The notes beneath the pieces were generated by a model, which was not told the DNA's origin, did no database searches, and saw only the letters and a program-made list of their open reading frames with translations. From the NCBI GenBank assembly GCA_963797475.1, contig CAWCPR010000001.1, positions 806,001-870,000 on the forward strand: a DNA stretch of 64,000 nucleotides. Reading direction: 5' to 3'. Positions 52,898-61,881 of this stretch are shown here, in pieces (the first letter of the stretch is position 1; every line of letters starts with the position of its first letter). This DNA is from CAWCPR01 sp963797475. GTDB lineage: Bacteria > Chloroflexota > Anaerolineae > Anaerolineales > UBA4823. The position numbers and the translations under genes were made by a program.

Positions 52898-54061
52898 TTG
52901 CCTACGATTAACCCTCTCGAAATCTTGCTGTCTGCCTTTCCAGGCATCCCCAGGGGGGAAGCCGAGGAGTTGATTGCAGTCGGGAGAGTCCACTCTTACC
53001 CGCCGGACACCATCCTTTGCCACGAGAACGCAATCGCCTCGACTTTCTATATTATCTTACAAGGAAAAGTCCAGGTCAGTAAGATCATCAACCGCGACCA
53101 GATCCGGGTGCTGAAAAGCTTGAATCCGGGCGACTTTTTTGGCGAGATGGCGCTGATCCACAACGCGCCGCGAGCGGCTACGGTCACAACTACACTGGCC
53201 ACCACTGTGCTGGAAATCCAGAAGGCTTCCTTCGACCGGCTGATACGCCACAGCGCCAGCCTGGCGATGGCAATGGCGCGTGAAGTCAGCCGGCGGTTAA
53301 GTGAAAACGACGCTATGGCGATCGAGGACTTGAGGCTGAAAGCCAGCGAGCTGGCCCTGGCTTACCAGCGGCTGGCAGAACAGGATATCGCTCGCCAGGA
53401 GTTTTTGTCGACTGTCACGCGCGGGTTACGCGCCCCGCTGACAGCAGCCAACGGCTACCTGCAAGCAACCTTGAGCGGCCAATTAAATGAAGAGGCCAGA
53501 AATGCTGCGCTGCAAAATGTAGCCGATAACTTGCAGCAAATCATCGTACTGGTGAACGATATTCTCTTTCTACAAGAGATGGACCTGATCGAGCCGCAGT
53601 TTTCCCCCACCGATTTAACTTCGATATTACTGAATGTCAGCGAATCTTACCGGGCGCAAGCCGAAAAGAAACAGGTTCACTTGCAGGTGAAAATTGCCCC
53701 TAACCTGCCGTCGGTATCCGCTGAGGCCAGGTCGCTCGAGCGCGCCTTCAAGGCGATTCTGGATAACGCCATTAAATTTAGCCCACAGGGCGGGGAAGTT
53801 CGCTTGAGCGCAATCCCCAGCGGCCCGGATGTCCTAATCGAGATCCAGGATCAGGGTCCTGGGATAGAGCCTGAGGCTGTACCCCGCATTTTCGAGCGCT
53901 TTTTCCACCAGGGCGGCGTTGCCGAGGACATTTTTGACGGAGTGGGATTGGGACTTTCCATCGCCCAGCAGGTGGTAAAACTCCACGGCGGCGAGGTGAG
54001 CGTCGAAAGCGCACCTGGAAAGGGGAGTATATTCAAGGTGAGCTTACGATCTTTGCAATAG
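52898..54061 (+). CDS. Cyclic-nucleotide-binding protein with degenerate histidine kinase module
   Basis: A 387-residue soluble protein starting at TTG 52898 (AAGGAAT upstream). Residues 10-130 form a CAP-type cyclic-nucleotide-binding domain; GDFFGEMALIHNAPRAATV holds the phosphate-binding Gly-Glu and Arg-Ala-Ala. Residues 160-225 match a HisKA dimerisation domain, but the phosphate-accepting His is replaced: FLSTVTRGLRAPLTAANGY has Arg175 where FLSTVSHELRTPL has His, and the next Glu is Gly. The HATPase_c domain (240-385) keeps DNAIKFSP, DQGPGI and GVGLGLSIA. It could bind ATP but not autophosphorylate at the usual site, so it may be a cNMP-controlled pseudo-kinase. The 3' end overlaps the opposite-strand glycosyltransferase by 29 bases. 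Confidence 0.85.
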   Translation: MPTINPLEILLSAFPGIPRGEAEELIAVGRVHSYPPDTILCHENAIASTFYIILQGKVQVSKIINRDQIRVLKSLNPGDFFGEMALIHNAPRAATVTTTLATTVLEIQKASFDRLIRHSASLAMAMAREVSRRLSENDAMAIEDLRLKASELALAYQRLAEQDIARQEFLSTVTRGLRAPLTAANGYLQATLSGQLNEEARNAALQNVADNLQQIIVLVNDILFLQEMDLIEPQFSPTDLTSILLNVSESYRAQAEKKQVHLQVKIAPNLPSVSAEARSLERAFKAILDNAIKFSPQGGEVRLSAIPSGPDVLIEIQDQGPGIEPEAVPRIFERFFHQGGVAEDIFDGVGLGLSIAQQVVKLHGGEVSVESAPGKGSIFKVSLRSLQ

Positions 54062-55304
54062 GGCGTTTCTGCAATACTTCCTGGTAAAGTTTAAGGATAC
54101 GATCGGCGATCTTTTCCCAGGCATATTCTTTAGCGAAAATCGTTGCCCGGGCGCCCATTCTCCGCCGCAGGTCCGGCTGGTGGATCAGCTCTGTGAGACG
54201 CTCCGCGAGTGCATCCGGCTCATCCGCAGGGACCGTAAATCCAGTCTCGCCATCCTGGACCAGAAACGCCAGCCCGCCCACCTCAGAGGCCACTACCGGC
54301 GTTCCGCAAGCCATAGCTTCCAGGGCGACCATTCCAAAGGATTCGTAAAACGAAGGGACCACAACCGCTTCGGCGGCTGAATAGAAATACGGAAGCGAAT
54401 CCTGGCTGCGTCGGCCCAGGAAGGTGACCAGGCCGTCCAAGTCGAACCGCCGGATCATATCCTGCAGGCGCGTCATTTCGGCGCTCAACGCTTCCGGGCT
54501 TAATTCTGGCTCCCCACCGATAACCGCCAGGCACAAGTGCCGTTCGGAAAACACACCTTTGGCGCGCATACTCACGACTGCCTGGATCAATGTGTCGATC
54601 CCTTTCAATGGCTCAATCCGCCCGACGTATAACAACAAGCCGGCATCCTTGGGGATGCCGACAAATTCTTTTGCCTCGTCCACCGGGATCGGATAAAAGT
54701 GGCTCAAATCCACACCCGGGGGGATAATCACCACCTTGCGGGTATCGGCCTGGTAGAGCCATTGCAGTTGCGCCAGCTCTGCCGGTGTTGCTGCAACAAT
54801 TCGATCCGCCATTTGTAAAACCTGGCGCTCGCCGCGCAATCGATAATCTCCCTCAGCTTCACCTGGCATACGGGCTACCCGTTGTTTCATCAACCCCAGG
54901 GTATGGAACATATGAATTACCGGCGCATTCCAGACGCTTTTCAGCTCCTGGGCGGCAATTCCCGACATCCAATAATGGCTGTGGATGAGATCATAATCCA
55001 AGCCTTTACTCTGCGAGAATTCGAGAATACCGCTTACAAACTCGGGCAGATAGCTTACCAAATCTTGTTTCGGGAGGGGAATTTCCGGTCCTGCCGGAAC
55101 GTGCACAACCCGGTTTCCGTATCCCAGGTCATGCAGTACATGCGGGACATGCTCATCCTGCGAACGGGTGAACACATCCACATGCACGCCTAAGACTCCT
55201 AACTGGCGGGTAAGCTCGCGTACATACACGTTCATCCCCCCGGTGTCTTTCCCACCCAGGGTAGCCAAAGGGCAGGTGTGGTAAGACAACATAGCAATTC
55301 GCAA
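54033..55304 (-). CDS. Family 4 glycosyltransferase (MshA/sucrose-phosphate-synthase-like)
   Basis: A 423-residue retaining GT-B enzyme. The N-domain has MLSYHTCPLATLGGKDTGGM (glycine-rich acceptor loop), DLIHSHYWMSG and WNAPVIHMFHTLGLMKQR. The C-domain has LLYVGRIEPLKGIDTLIQAV and the E-x7-E motif in PSFYESFGMVALEAMACGTP. These fit MshA-type (D-inositol-phosphate GlcNAc transferase) and sucrose-phosphate-synthase-like members. The actual acceptor is uncertain. If it makes sucrose phosphate it could relate to the amylosucrase locus far away, but that is speculation. ATG 55304 has GGAGGTTAATC upstream. Its 3' end overlaps the pseudo-kinase gene on the other strand. Confidence 0.9.
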   Translation of the reverse strand: MRIAMLSYHTCPLATLGGKDTGGMNVYVRELTRQLGVLGVHVDVFTRSQDEHVPHVLHDLGYGNRVVHVPAGPEIPLPKQDLVSYLPEFVSGILEFSQSKGLDYDLIHSHYWMSGIAAQELKSVWNAPVIHMFHTLGLMKQRVARMPGEAEGDYRLRGERQVLQMADRIVAATPAELAQLQWLYQADTRKVVIIPPGVDLSHFYPIPVDEAKEFVGIPKDAGLLLYVGRIEPLKGIDTLIQAVVSMRAKGVFSERHLCLAVIGGEPELSPEALSAEMTRLQDMIRRFDLDGLVTFLGRRSQDSLPYFYSAAEAVVVPSFYESFGMVALEAMACGTPVVASEVGGLAFLVQDGETGFTVPADEPDALAERLTELIHQPDLRRRMGARATIFAKEYAWEKIADRILKLYQEVLQKRPIAKIVSSP

Positions 55305-55479
55305 GATTAACCTCCAACTCGAAGACGCCTGCTTAAGAAACCGGTTCCGTTGTAATTTTCACGAACCTGACCTGTCATTTTGACGCTTTTGCTGCTATAA
55401 TCACCCACCGACGATTTGGGTCGAGCGAACCACACGCGGATGATCAAGCGTTTTTCGCACACCAGGTTCCACAATATGC

Positions 55480-55552
55480 GCCACCGTAGCTCAGCCGGCA
55501 GAGCAGCCGCTTCGTAAGCGGCGGGTCAAGGGTTCGATTCCCTTCGGTGGCT
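55480..55552 (+). tRNA. tRNA-Thr (anticodon CGT)
   Basis: A complete 73-base cloverleaf: acceptor GCCACCG/CGGTGGC, D arm GCTC-GAGC, anticodon stem GCCGC/GCGGC around loop TTCGTAA (anticodon CGT, reads ACG, Thr), 5-base variable loop, T arm AAGGG-TTCGATT-CCCTT and discriminator T. CCA is not encoded. All stems pair perfectly. Confidence 0.97.
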
Positions 55553-55650
55553 TTTCCCCTTTCTGATAAATATCTATTCCTCCGCCACTGGCCTGCGGCC
55601 AGGGGCAAAGCGCCCAACCCTTTTTTCCAGGCTTCCAGTATAATTCCTAT

Positions 55651-56316
55651 ATGCCTCAACGCGCAACCCCTCTGGTGATTGGGATCGCTGGCGGATCAGG
55701 GTCTGGAAAGACCACGCTTGCCCGGCTTATCCTGGAGCGCGTTGGCGAAGATCGCATCGCTTACCTGCCTCACGATGCTTACTATAAAGATCTAAGCGAC
55801 CTGCCTCCGAACCAACGCACCATGATCAATTTCGACCATCCCAACTCCCTGGATTCTGACCTGTTGGTCCAGCACATCCACCAACTGAAGAATTTTTTGC
55901 CGGTCGACCTGCCGGTTTATGATTTCAAGACCCATTCGCGCACGAGCAAATTTCAGCGCATCGAACCGAAATCGGTAGTAATGGTGGAGGGCATATTGAT
56001 CTTTGCCGAGCCTGTGTTGCGTAAGCTGTGCGACGTCAAGGTGTATGTGGATACGGACGCCGATATCCGCTTCATCCGCCGGCTGGAGCGTGATATCAAT
56101 GAGCGTGGAAGGACAACCGCATCGGTGATCCGCCAATATCTGGCGACCGTCAGGCCAATGCACATGGAATTTGTTGAGCCTTCTAAGCGTTATGCGGATG
56201 TGATAATCCCCGAAGGAGGGCTGAATACCGTGGCCATGGACATGGTCGTCGCCCGGCTCGAATCCCTGCTAAATGCTGAGAAACCAACCCCGGAGCGGAC
56301 TGCGGAAAGTTTATAG
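55651..56316 (+). CDS. udk: Uridine kinase
   Basis: A 221-residue uridine/cytidine kinase (pyrimidine salvage, ATP or GTP + uridine to UMP). The P-loop is GIAGGSGSGKTTLARLI (9-25). YLPHDAYYKDLSDLPPNQRT and INFDHPNSLDSDLL hold the substrate-binding Asp/His/Tyr, LPVYDFKTHSRTS and VVMVEGILIFAEPVLR give the central core, and IRRLERDINERGRTTASVI holds the lid arginines. No extra domain is fused. ATG 55651 is preceded by TTCCAG-rich sequence with no strong Shine-Dalgarno. Confidence 0.95.
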   Translation: MPQRATPLVIGIAGGSGSGKTTLARLILERVGEDRIAYLPHDAYYKDLSDLPPNQRTMINFDHPNSLDSDLLVQHIHQLKNFLPVDLPVYDFKTHSRTSKFQRIEPKSVVMVEGILIFAEPVLRKLCDVKVYVDTDADIRFIRRLERDINERGRTTASVIRQYLATVRPMHMEFVEPSKRYADVIIPEGGLNTVAMDMVVARLESLLNAEKPTPERTAESL

Positions 56317-56455
56317 CGCTCCACTTCACTGCAACGCGCTTCAGGCAGGATACGCCAACTCGACAGACCTATTTTGATGAATCTCTTTTCATCATATTGC
56401 GTGGTGCGCCACAAGCGCCCGACACTTATCAAGCTAACAAACGGAAGGAATTCGA

Positions 56456-56974
56456 ATGTCTTCTCAACCCAAACAATGGCCGCAGCCGCCGGCCAACACG
56501 ATCGACCCAACCAAAAACTATCAAGCGATTTTCCACACAGGCAAGGGCGATATTACCGTTCAATTGTTCGCCGATAAAGTCCCGATCACGGTGAATAATT
56601 TCGTTTTTTTAGCCCAACAAGGGTTTTACGATGACACCATTTTTCACCGGGTCATCGCCAATTTCATGGTCCAAGGGGGCGATCCTACCGGAACCGGTCG
56701 TGGAGGACCAGGCTATCGCTTCAAGGATGAGTTCAGTCAAGAATTGCGTCACGATAAACCCGGGGTCCTGTCGATGGCGAACGCCGGAGCCAATACCAAT
56801 GGTTCGCAGTTCTTCATCACCCATGTACCCACTCCCTGGTTGGATAATCAACACTCTGTCTTCGGAAATGTGATCCGCGGGATGGACGTTTTGCTTTCGA
56901 TACCGCCCCGTGATCCTCAGAACCTGAAAGCGCCTGCAGTTCAGCTTAAATCAGTCGAGATCCTGGTTTCCTGA
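56456..56974 (+). CDS. Cyclophilin-type peptidyl-prolyl isomerase
   Basis: A 172-residue cyclophilin without a signal peptide. Active-site residues are visible: FHRVIANFMVQGGDPTGTGR (catalytic Arg in FHR), MANAGANTNGSQFFITHVPT (Gln/Phe), and WLDNQHSVFGNVIRGMDVL (Trp, His). It should assist protein folding in the cytoplasm. ATG 56456 follows ACGGAAGG. A palindromic CGTAGGATCCATCCTACG lies just downstream. Confidence 0.95.
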   Translation: MSSQPKQWPQPPANTIDPTKNYQAIFHTGKGDITVQLFADKVPITVNNFVFLAQQGFYDDTIFHRVIANFMVQGGDPTGTGRGGPGYRFKDEFSQELRHDKPGVLSMANAGANTNGSQFFITHVPTPWLDNQHSVFGNVIRGMDVLLSIPPRDPQNLKAPAVQLKSVEILVS

Positions 56975-56980
56975 TCTCGC

Positions 56981-56998
56981 CGTAGGATCCATCCTACG
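56981..56998. repeat. Perfect 18-bp palindrome after cyclophilin gene
   Basis: CGTAGGATCCATCCTACG is self-complementary with a two-base centre and no following U-tract. It may be a weak terminator or a dispersed palindromic repeat. Confidence 0.4.
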
Positions 56999-57103
56999 AG
57001 CCTCCGGCTGGGAATTGGGATCTGTCTTCTCTTTACGGATACCGGTTCCCGTTCACCCTTTCACAATCTAAAACTCTGCGAGGTATTTCGCAATTGGCAG
57101 CGA

Positions 57104-57652
57104 ATGACAACCAATACACGCTTAACCATTACTCGTTTACTCGCCCTTGTGGTTGTTATCGCGATCAGCGTTTATATTTTCAGCATCCGGGATCATGCCA
57201 GAGAGCTGGCTAAATACGGGTATCCGGGTATCTTCTTGCTTTCAATCCTTGCCAACGCGACCGTGCTGCTGCCTGCGCCCGGCATCGTTTTCGTTTTTGC
57301 GATGGGGGCGGTCTTCAATCCAACAGGTGTCGCAATCGCTTCGGGCTCCGGGGCCGCCTTAGGAGAATTATCCGGCTACCTGGCTGGATTCAGCGGGCAG
57401 GCTGTGGTAGAGCGAGTGGACCTTTACAACCGGCTGCGAGCCTGGATGGAGAGCCATAAACGGCTCAGCTACCTGGCAATTGTTTTGCTCTCGTTTATAC
57501 CCAACCCGCTCTTCGATCTGGCTGGGATAGCTGCTGGAACGCTCCGAATGCCGGTCTCGCGCTTCTTGTTGTTCTGTTGGATCGGCAAGACAATGAAGAT
57601 GTTCTTTTTCGCTTATGCAGGCGCTTCTTCCCTGCACTGGTTCAGTTTTTGA
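57104..57652 (+). CDS. VTT/DedA-like membrane protein
   Basis: A 182-residue protein with a short N-terminal helix (residues 10-24) and a VTT (SNARE-associated, DedA/TVP38) core. LLSILANATVLLPAPGIVFV, AMGAVFNPTGVAIASGSGAA, LGELSGYLAGFSGQAVV and FIPNPLFDLAGIAAGTLRMP are the typical segments; the re-entrant loops carry Pro and Gly residues. DedA relatives are lipid scramblases or undecaprenyl-phosphate flippases. Function here is not established. It precedes the peptidase gene by 24 bases. Confidence 0.87.
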   Translation: MTTNTRLTITRLLALVVVIAISVYIFSIRDHARELAKYGYPGIFLLSILANATVLLPAPGIVFVFAMGAVFNPTGVAIASGSGAALGELSGYLAGFSGQAVVERVDLYNRLRAWMESHKRLSYLAIVLLSFIPNPLFDLAGIAAGTLRMPVSRFLLFCWIGKTMKMFFFAYAGASSLHWFSF

Positions 57653-57676
57653 AAAGAGAAATCCCTGGAGGAAAAA

Positions 57677-59038
57677 ATGAAAGATTTCAACAAGATCGAC
57701 GCTTACCTGGAAACTCATCTGGATAAAAGTATAGAAGAGTTATCCCGGCTGTGCGCTCAACCAAGCGTTGCAGCCCAAAACTGGGGTCTGGACGAGTGCG
57801 CTGAGCTGGTCGGGGAGATGCTGAGACAGCGTGGTTTTAAGGTGCAGATTATCCCGACCGAAGGCGCGCCGGTTATCTATGCAGAGCGCAGCGGTAAAGG
57901 CGACAAAACCCTGCTGTTTTACAACCATTATGACGTACAACCCCCTGAACCGCTTGAATTATGGGAAAGCCCGCCTTTTGAGCCCTCTTTGCGGGATGGC
58001 AAATTATTCGCCCGCGGGGTGAGCGATGATAAAGGCCATCTGGTCAGCCGCCTGTTCGCCATTGACGCCCTGCTGCAAGAAGAAGGCGACCTCCCTTGTA
58101 CCATTAAGTTCGCTGTTGAAGGCGAGGAAGAAGTTAGCAGCATCCATTTAAAGGATTTTGTCGCCGCTCATCACGAAAAACTGGCTGCCGATGCCTGTAT
58201 CTGGGAGTTTGGCGGCGTAGATCACCAGGAAGTCCCCATCCAATTCCTGGGCCTACGCGGCATTTGTTATGTAGAGCTATCGGTCGAATCCGCAAAAATC
58301 GATGTCCATTCCGGGCTTGGAGGCGGGATTTTCCCCAACGCCGCCTGGCGCCTGGTTTGGGCTTTGAACACCTTGAAAGGTCCGGACGAGCGCATCCGAA
58401 TCCCGGGGTTTTACGATCCGGTGAAACCGCCAAGTGAACGCGACCGCCAGTACATGGAAGCTTTGCCAGAAGTGGCAGAGGAGTACAAAACCCGCTATGG
58501 TGTGAATTACTTCTTAAAAGGCTTGAGCGGAGGCGTGGCGCTGCAAATCGCCGAGGTTTTCGAGCCCACTTGCACGATTTGTGGACTCACTTCCGGTTAC
58601 CAGGGAAGCGGGGCAAAAACGGTCCTGCCGGCGAAGGCTTCGGCAAAAGTGGATTTCCGCCTGGTCCCCGACCAGATGCCGGAACAGGTGCTCGAGCAGC
58701 TTCGCCGCCATCTGGATGCAGAGGGCTTTTCAGACGTGCAGGTCAAATTCCTGGGAGGCGAACCTCCCGCCCGCACCGACCCGGAAGACCCGTTTGTTTC
58801 CCTGGTCGTCAATACTGCCAAACCAATTTACGGTTATCCCATGCGCATCGTTCCAATGACCGGAGGGTCCGGCCCCAATTACCCCTTCATCGAATATCTG
58901 CACGTCCCCATCGTATCGGCAGGGATCGGTTACCCCGGCTCACAGGCGCATGCCCCGAATGAAAACATCCGCCTGGACCTTTATCTGAAAGGCGCCAGGC
59001 ATATCGCCCACATTTTGAAAACCTTTGGAGAACAGTGA
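57677..59038 (+). CDS. M20-family metallopeptidase (dipeptidase)
   Basis: A 453-residue M20/M25/M40 dinuclear zinc peptidase. Metal ligands: His in YNHYDVQPPEPLELW, Asp in ARGVSDDKGHL, Glu pair in VEGEEEVSS (general base and ligand), Asp/Glu in WEFGGVD, and the final His in GSQAHAPNENIRLD. The lid domain spans about 190-300. It is similar to bacterial cytosolic dipeptidases and PepV/CPG2-like enzymes. No signal peptide is present. ATG 57677 is preceded by GGAGG. It ends 21 bases before the sensor kinase. Confidence 0.93.
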   Translation: MKDFNKIDAYLETHLDKSIEELSRLCAQPSVAAQNWGLDECAELVGEMLRQRGFKVQIIPTEGAPVIYAERSGKGDKTLLFYNHYDVQPPEPLELWESPPFEPSLRDGKLFARGVSDDKGHLVSRLFAIDALLQEEGDLPCTIKFAVEGEEEVSSIHLKDFVAAHHEKLAADACIWEFGGVDHQEVPIQFLGLRGICYVELSVESAKIDVHSGLGGGIFPNAAWRLVWALNTLKGPDERIRIPGFYDPVKPPSERDRQYMEALPEVAEEYKTRYGVNYFLKGLSGGVALQIAEVFEPTCTICGLTSGYQGSGAKTVLPAKASAKVDFRLVPDQMPEQVLEQLRRHLDAEGFSDVQVKFLGGEPPARTDPEDPFVSLVVNTAKPIYGYPMRIVPMTGGSGPNYPFIEYLHVPIVSAGIGYPGSQAHAPNENIRLDLYLKGARHIAHILKTFGEQ

Positions 59039-59059
59039 CCGGGTTCGTTCCGGAAAAGT

Positions 59060-61861
59060 ATGAAATTCTCGCTTCGTCGTGACCTGGGGTTAAAGCTGCT
59101 GGCCCTTTACCTGTTATTCGTCGGACCGGTGGTGTTGGCATCCCTGGCGTTTGACCATCTGGCGGCCCAACGATTGGAAGCGGATGTGAAGGCTTCCGAC
59201 CTGGCGCTGGCGCGCGCCATCGCCCAGGAGACGAATACGATTTTGGACAGCGCTTTACAGGCTGTCCGGCAGTTGGGTAACTACCCGGAAGTGATTTCGG
59301 AAGACAGGGCTGGTATGGAAAGCTTGTTTCAGATCCTTTTGAGCGTCCGTACCGACATTAACCTGATCTACCGCCTGGATAGCAACGGGGTGATGGTTTA
59401 TCACTACCCGACCGGCCCAGGCTCGACCATCGGCTGGGATTTCTCCATCCGAGACTACTACCAGCACGCCCTCGAATCGCACGCACCGTTATTCTCGAAA
59501 GGCCGTATTTCGCCAACTACCCAACAGCCGGTTGCCACCGCCGTGATGCCGTTGTGGGACAGCAGCGGTAAATTCCTGGGATTGGTAGCGACGAACATCA
59601 AGCTGCAAACCCTCAGCCATACGCTTGCCGCCATCGCCGCCGAACATCGTACGGATGAGATGTTCCAGGTGTCGATCATCGACTCCGCCGGTCAGGTGAT
59701 CGCTATTCCATCGCCGCCTCTTTTGCTCAACGATAAAGCCAAGAGCCCTGAGCAGGTAACCCAGGCTGTGCTTTCCGGGCAATTTGGCACCACGATCCGG
59801 GGAGGCCAGAATGGAGAAGAAACGCTTTATAGTTATGTACCGATCCCCAGCGCTGGATGGGGGGTGATCGTCAGCCGGCCTACCGCGGCGGCATTTGCCT
59901 CGCCGCGCGCTACACACCGCGGCGTATTGTTCACCATCGCAGTTTTCCTGGTTGTCGGCATTTTCTTCTGGTTCGCCCTCAGCCGCCAGGTCATTCAGCC
60001 TTTAGAGCGGCTGGCAAGCTTCAGCCAGATGATCGGGCTGGAAAAAAATATCGACCAGGCTCAACTTAAGGAATTGGCCTCCCTGGCAGAGCGGCCCGAC
60101 CAGATCGGCCACCTGATTCGCAGCTTGAAGCGTATGGAAGAAGCCATCGAAGCGCGCTTGCAGGAACTTTCGACCCTCTTGCAAACCAGCGCAGCGGTGG
60201 TCTCGACCCTCGATTCGCGGACGGTGCTCAACCGGATTCTGGAACAGGTAGAGCGGCTGATGAACATCAACATGTGTGCGATCGTCGCTTTAGATCAGGA
60301 AACGGGCGTATTTCGCGCCCAGGCCAGCCGGGGCCTCTCACAGCGCTATACTGAACAGCTCGCTATCAACCCCAGCGAACCGCTTTCGGTCACATTAAGA
60401 GCCATTCGCAGCGGCAGGCCAATCCAGGTGAGCGATACGGAAGAGGACGAATCCTTCGCGCCCTCCAGGCCGCGGGCGCGCTCTGAAGGATACCGGTCGT
60501 TGTTGGCGGTTCCTTTGAACACCCAACACGCCCCGCCTTCCGCCTTGCTGGTCTACCGGCGTGACCCGCATAGTTTTAGCGAGCGCGAAATCGATTTGCT
60601 GACCAGTTTCGCCAATCATGCCGCTATGGCGATCGAAAACGCGACCTTGTACGCTCGCAGCGATACACGCCTGCAGGAACAGACCCGGCGCCTGGAAGCT
60701 TTGATCCAATCCTTGCTGGATGGCTTGATCCTGGAGGACCTGCAAGGACGAGTGCTGTATGCCAACCGCCGCCTTGGTGAGCTGGTCGATTTGTCGCCGG
60801 AAGAAATCAGCGGCAATCCTGTCAGCCGTTTCTTTGAACGCTTACTGGCTTACTCGGCGGGTGCCGATCCCAGGCAGAAGGAGAAAAATCGCGAATTGGT
60901 GGAGAGCGCTTTGAAAGCCAGCGGCAAGCGCAGCATTGAGATCCAGATTGGAGCGCCGCGCCAAACTCGCTATCTGCGTTTGCAGTTTTTCGACGTTACC
61001 GATCCACAAGGGATGACCATCGGGCGCGGCCAGATTTTGCGCGACATCACCCAAAACCGGGAGCTGGACCGCATGAAATCCAGCCTGATCTCCACCGTTT
61101 CCCACGAGCTGCGCACTCCGCTTGCCGCGATCAAAGGTTATGCGACCACCCTTTTGGCTGATGATGTCCAATGGGACAGCGGTACACAGCACGAGTTCCT
61201 CGAGATCATTTCATCTGAAACCGACCGCCTGAGCAGCCTGGTCAATGACCTACTGGATATGTCGCGCATTGAGGCCGGTAACCTGGATGTCCGGCGCGAA
61301 TCCTGTGATCTGGGTGAGCTTGTGAGGCGCGCGGCCCAGCGCGCCCACCCAAACCCGGACGGGCGACTTCAGGTTAATCTGCCCGAAAACCTGCCGCCGC
61401 TCCTGGCTGACCCGCAGCGAATTGAAGTCGTTTTACGCAACCTGATCGAGAACGCAGCCAAATACGCCAGCGACCCATCCCCAATTTTCGTCAGCGCTGC
61501 AGTGCAGAGTAAAAACCTGGTCGTGCGGGTGGAGGATGAAGGCCCTGGGATCCCCGCAGAGCAGAGCCAATTGGTCTTCGAGAGTTTCTACCGGGTTGAA
61601 AATGGCCTGGCACGGGATGCTTCGGGCGCCGGGTTAGGTCTGGCGATCTGCCAGGGGTTCGTCCGCGCCCATGGAGGCGAAATCTGGCTGGAACCCCGCT
61701 CAAGAGGCACATGCGTGGCGTTTTCGCTGCCTCTTGACCCAGGGGCTCGAACCGCCTCTGCTGGAAATTTGCCGGTTGGGTTCCCCGGTCAGGTTGAAGG
61801 ACAATCCGCGCCGCAATCCGCGCCGCAACCCGCGCCGCGGACAGCCAAAGAAATCCCCTGA
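59060..61861 (+). CDS. dCACHE-HAMP-GAF-PAS sensor histidine kinase
   Basis: A 933-residue membrane sensor kinase. First helix 10-31, extracytoplasmic dCACHE ligand domain about 35-280 (YHYPTGPGSTIGWDFSIRDY), second helix about 290-312, HAMP about 312-365, GAF about 380-540, PAS about 555-670, HisKA with His682 in STVSHELRTPLAAIKGYATT, and HATPase_c to about 905 (NLIENAAKYA, DEGPGIP, GLGLAICQ). The C-terminus ends with SAPQ repeats encoded by a 12-bp tandem repeat. It precedes an OmpR-type regulator 20 bases on. The ligand is perhaps a small organic acid or amino acid, by domain type. Confidence 0.93.
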   Translation: MKFSLRRDLGLKLLALYLLFVGPVVLASLAFDHLAAQRLEADVKASDLALARAIAQETNTILDSALQAVRQLGNYPEVISEDRAGMESLFQILLSVRTDINLIYRLDSNGVMVYHYPTGPGSTIGWDFSIRDYYQHALESHAPLFSKGRISPTTQQPVATAVMPLWDSSGKFLGLVATNIKLQTLSHTLAAIAAEHRTDEMFQVSIIDSAGQVIAIPSPPLLLNDKAKSPEQVTQAVLSGQFGTTIRGGQNGEETLYSYVPIPSAGWGVIVSRPTAAAFASPRATHRGVLFTIAVFLVVGIFFWFALSRQVIQPLERLASFSQMIGLEKNIDQAQLKELASLAERPDQIGHLIRSLKRMEEAIEARLQELSTLLQTSAAVVSTLDSRTVLNRILEQVERLMNINMCAIVALDQETGVFRAQASRGLSQRYTEQLAINPSEPLSVTLRAIRSGRPIQVSDTEEDESFAPSRPRARSEGYRSLLAVPLNTQHAPPSALLVYRRDPHSFSEREIDLLTSFANHAAMAIENATLYARSDTRLQEQTRRLEALIQSLLDGLILEDLQGRVLYANRRLGELVDLSPEEISGNPVSRFFERLLAYSAGADPRQKEKNRELVESALKASGKRSIEIQIGAPRQTRYLRLQFFDVTDPQGMTIGRGQILRDITQNRELDRMKSSLISTVSHELRTPLAAIKGYATTLLADDVQWDSGTQHEFLEIISSETDRLSSLVNDLLDMSRIEAGNLDVRRESCDLGELVRRAAQRAHPNPDGRLQVNLPENLPPLLADPQRIEVVLRNLIENAAKYASDPSPIFVSAAVQSKNLVVRVEDEGPGIPAEQSQLVFESFYRVENGLARDASGAGLGLAICQGFVRAHGGEIWLEPRSRGTCVAFSLPLDPGARTASAGNLPVGFPGQVEGQSAPQSAPQPAPRTAKEIP
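61808..61840 (+). repeat. 12-bp tandem GCGCCGCAA repeat at kinase C-terminus
   Basis: GCGCCGCAA at 61808 and 61820 and a diverged copy GCGCCGCGG at 61832, in 12-base spacing, encode SAPQSAPQPAPR. The core is also found in the intergenic repeats at 14532-14568, here with 12- instead of 14-base spacing. Confidence 0.75.
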
Positions 61862-61881
61862 AAAGTCCTCTCGCGAAAACG

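Noticed and set aside
55444..55659. 71-residue reverse-strand frame with GNRTLDPPLTKRLLCRLSYGG-like sequence
   Set aside because: It is the antisense of the tRNA-Thr gene. This peptide is a well-known false gene call across tRNAs.
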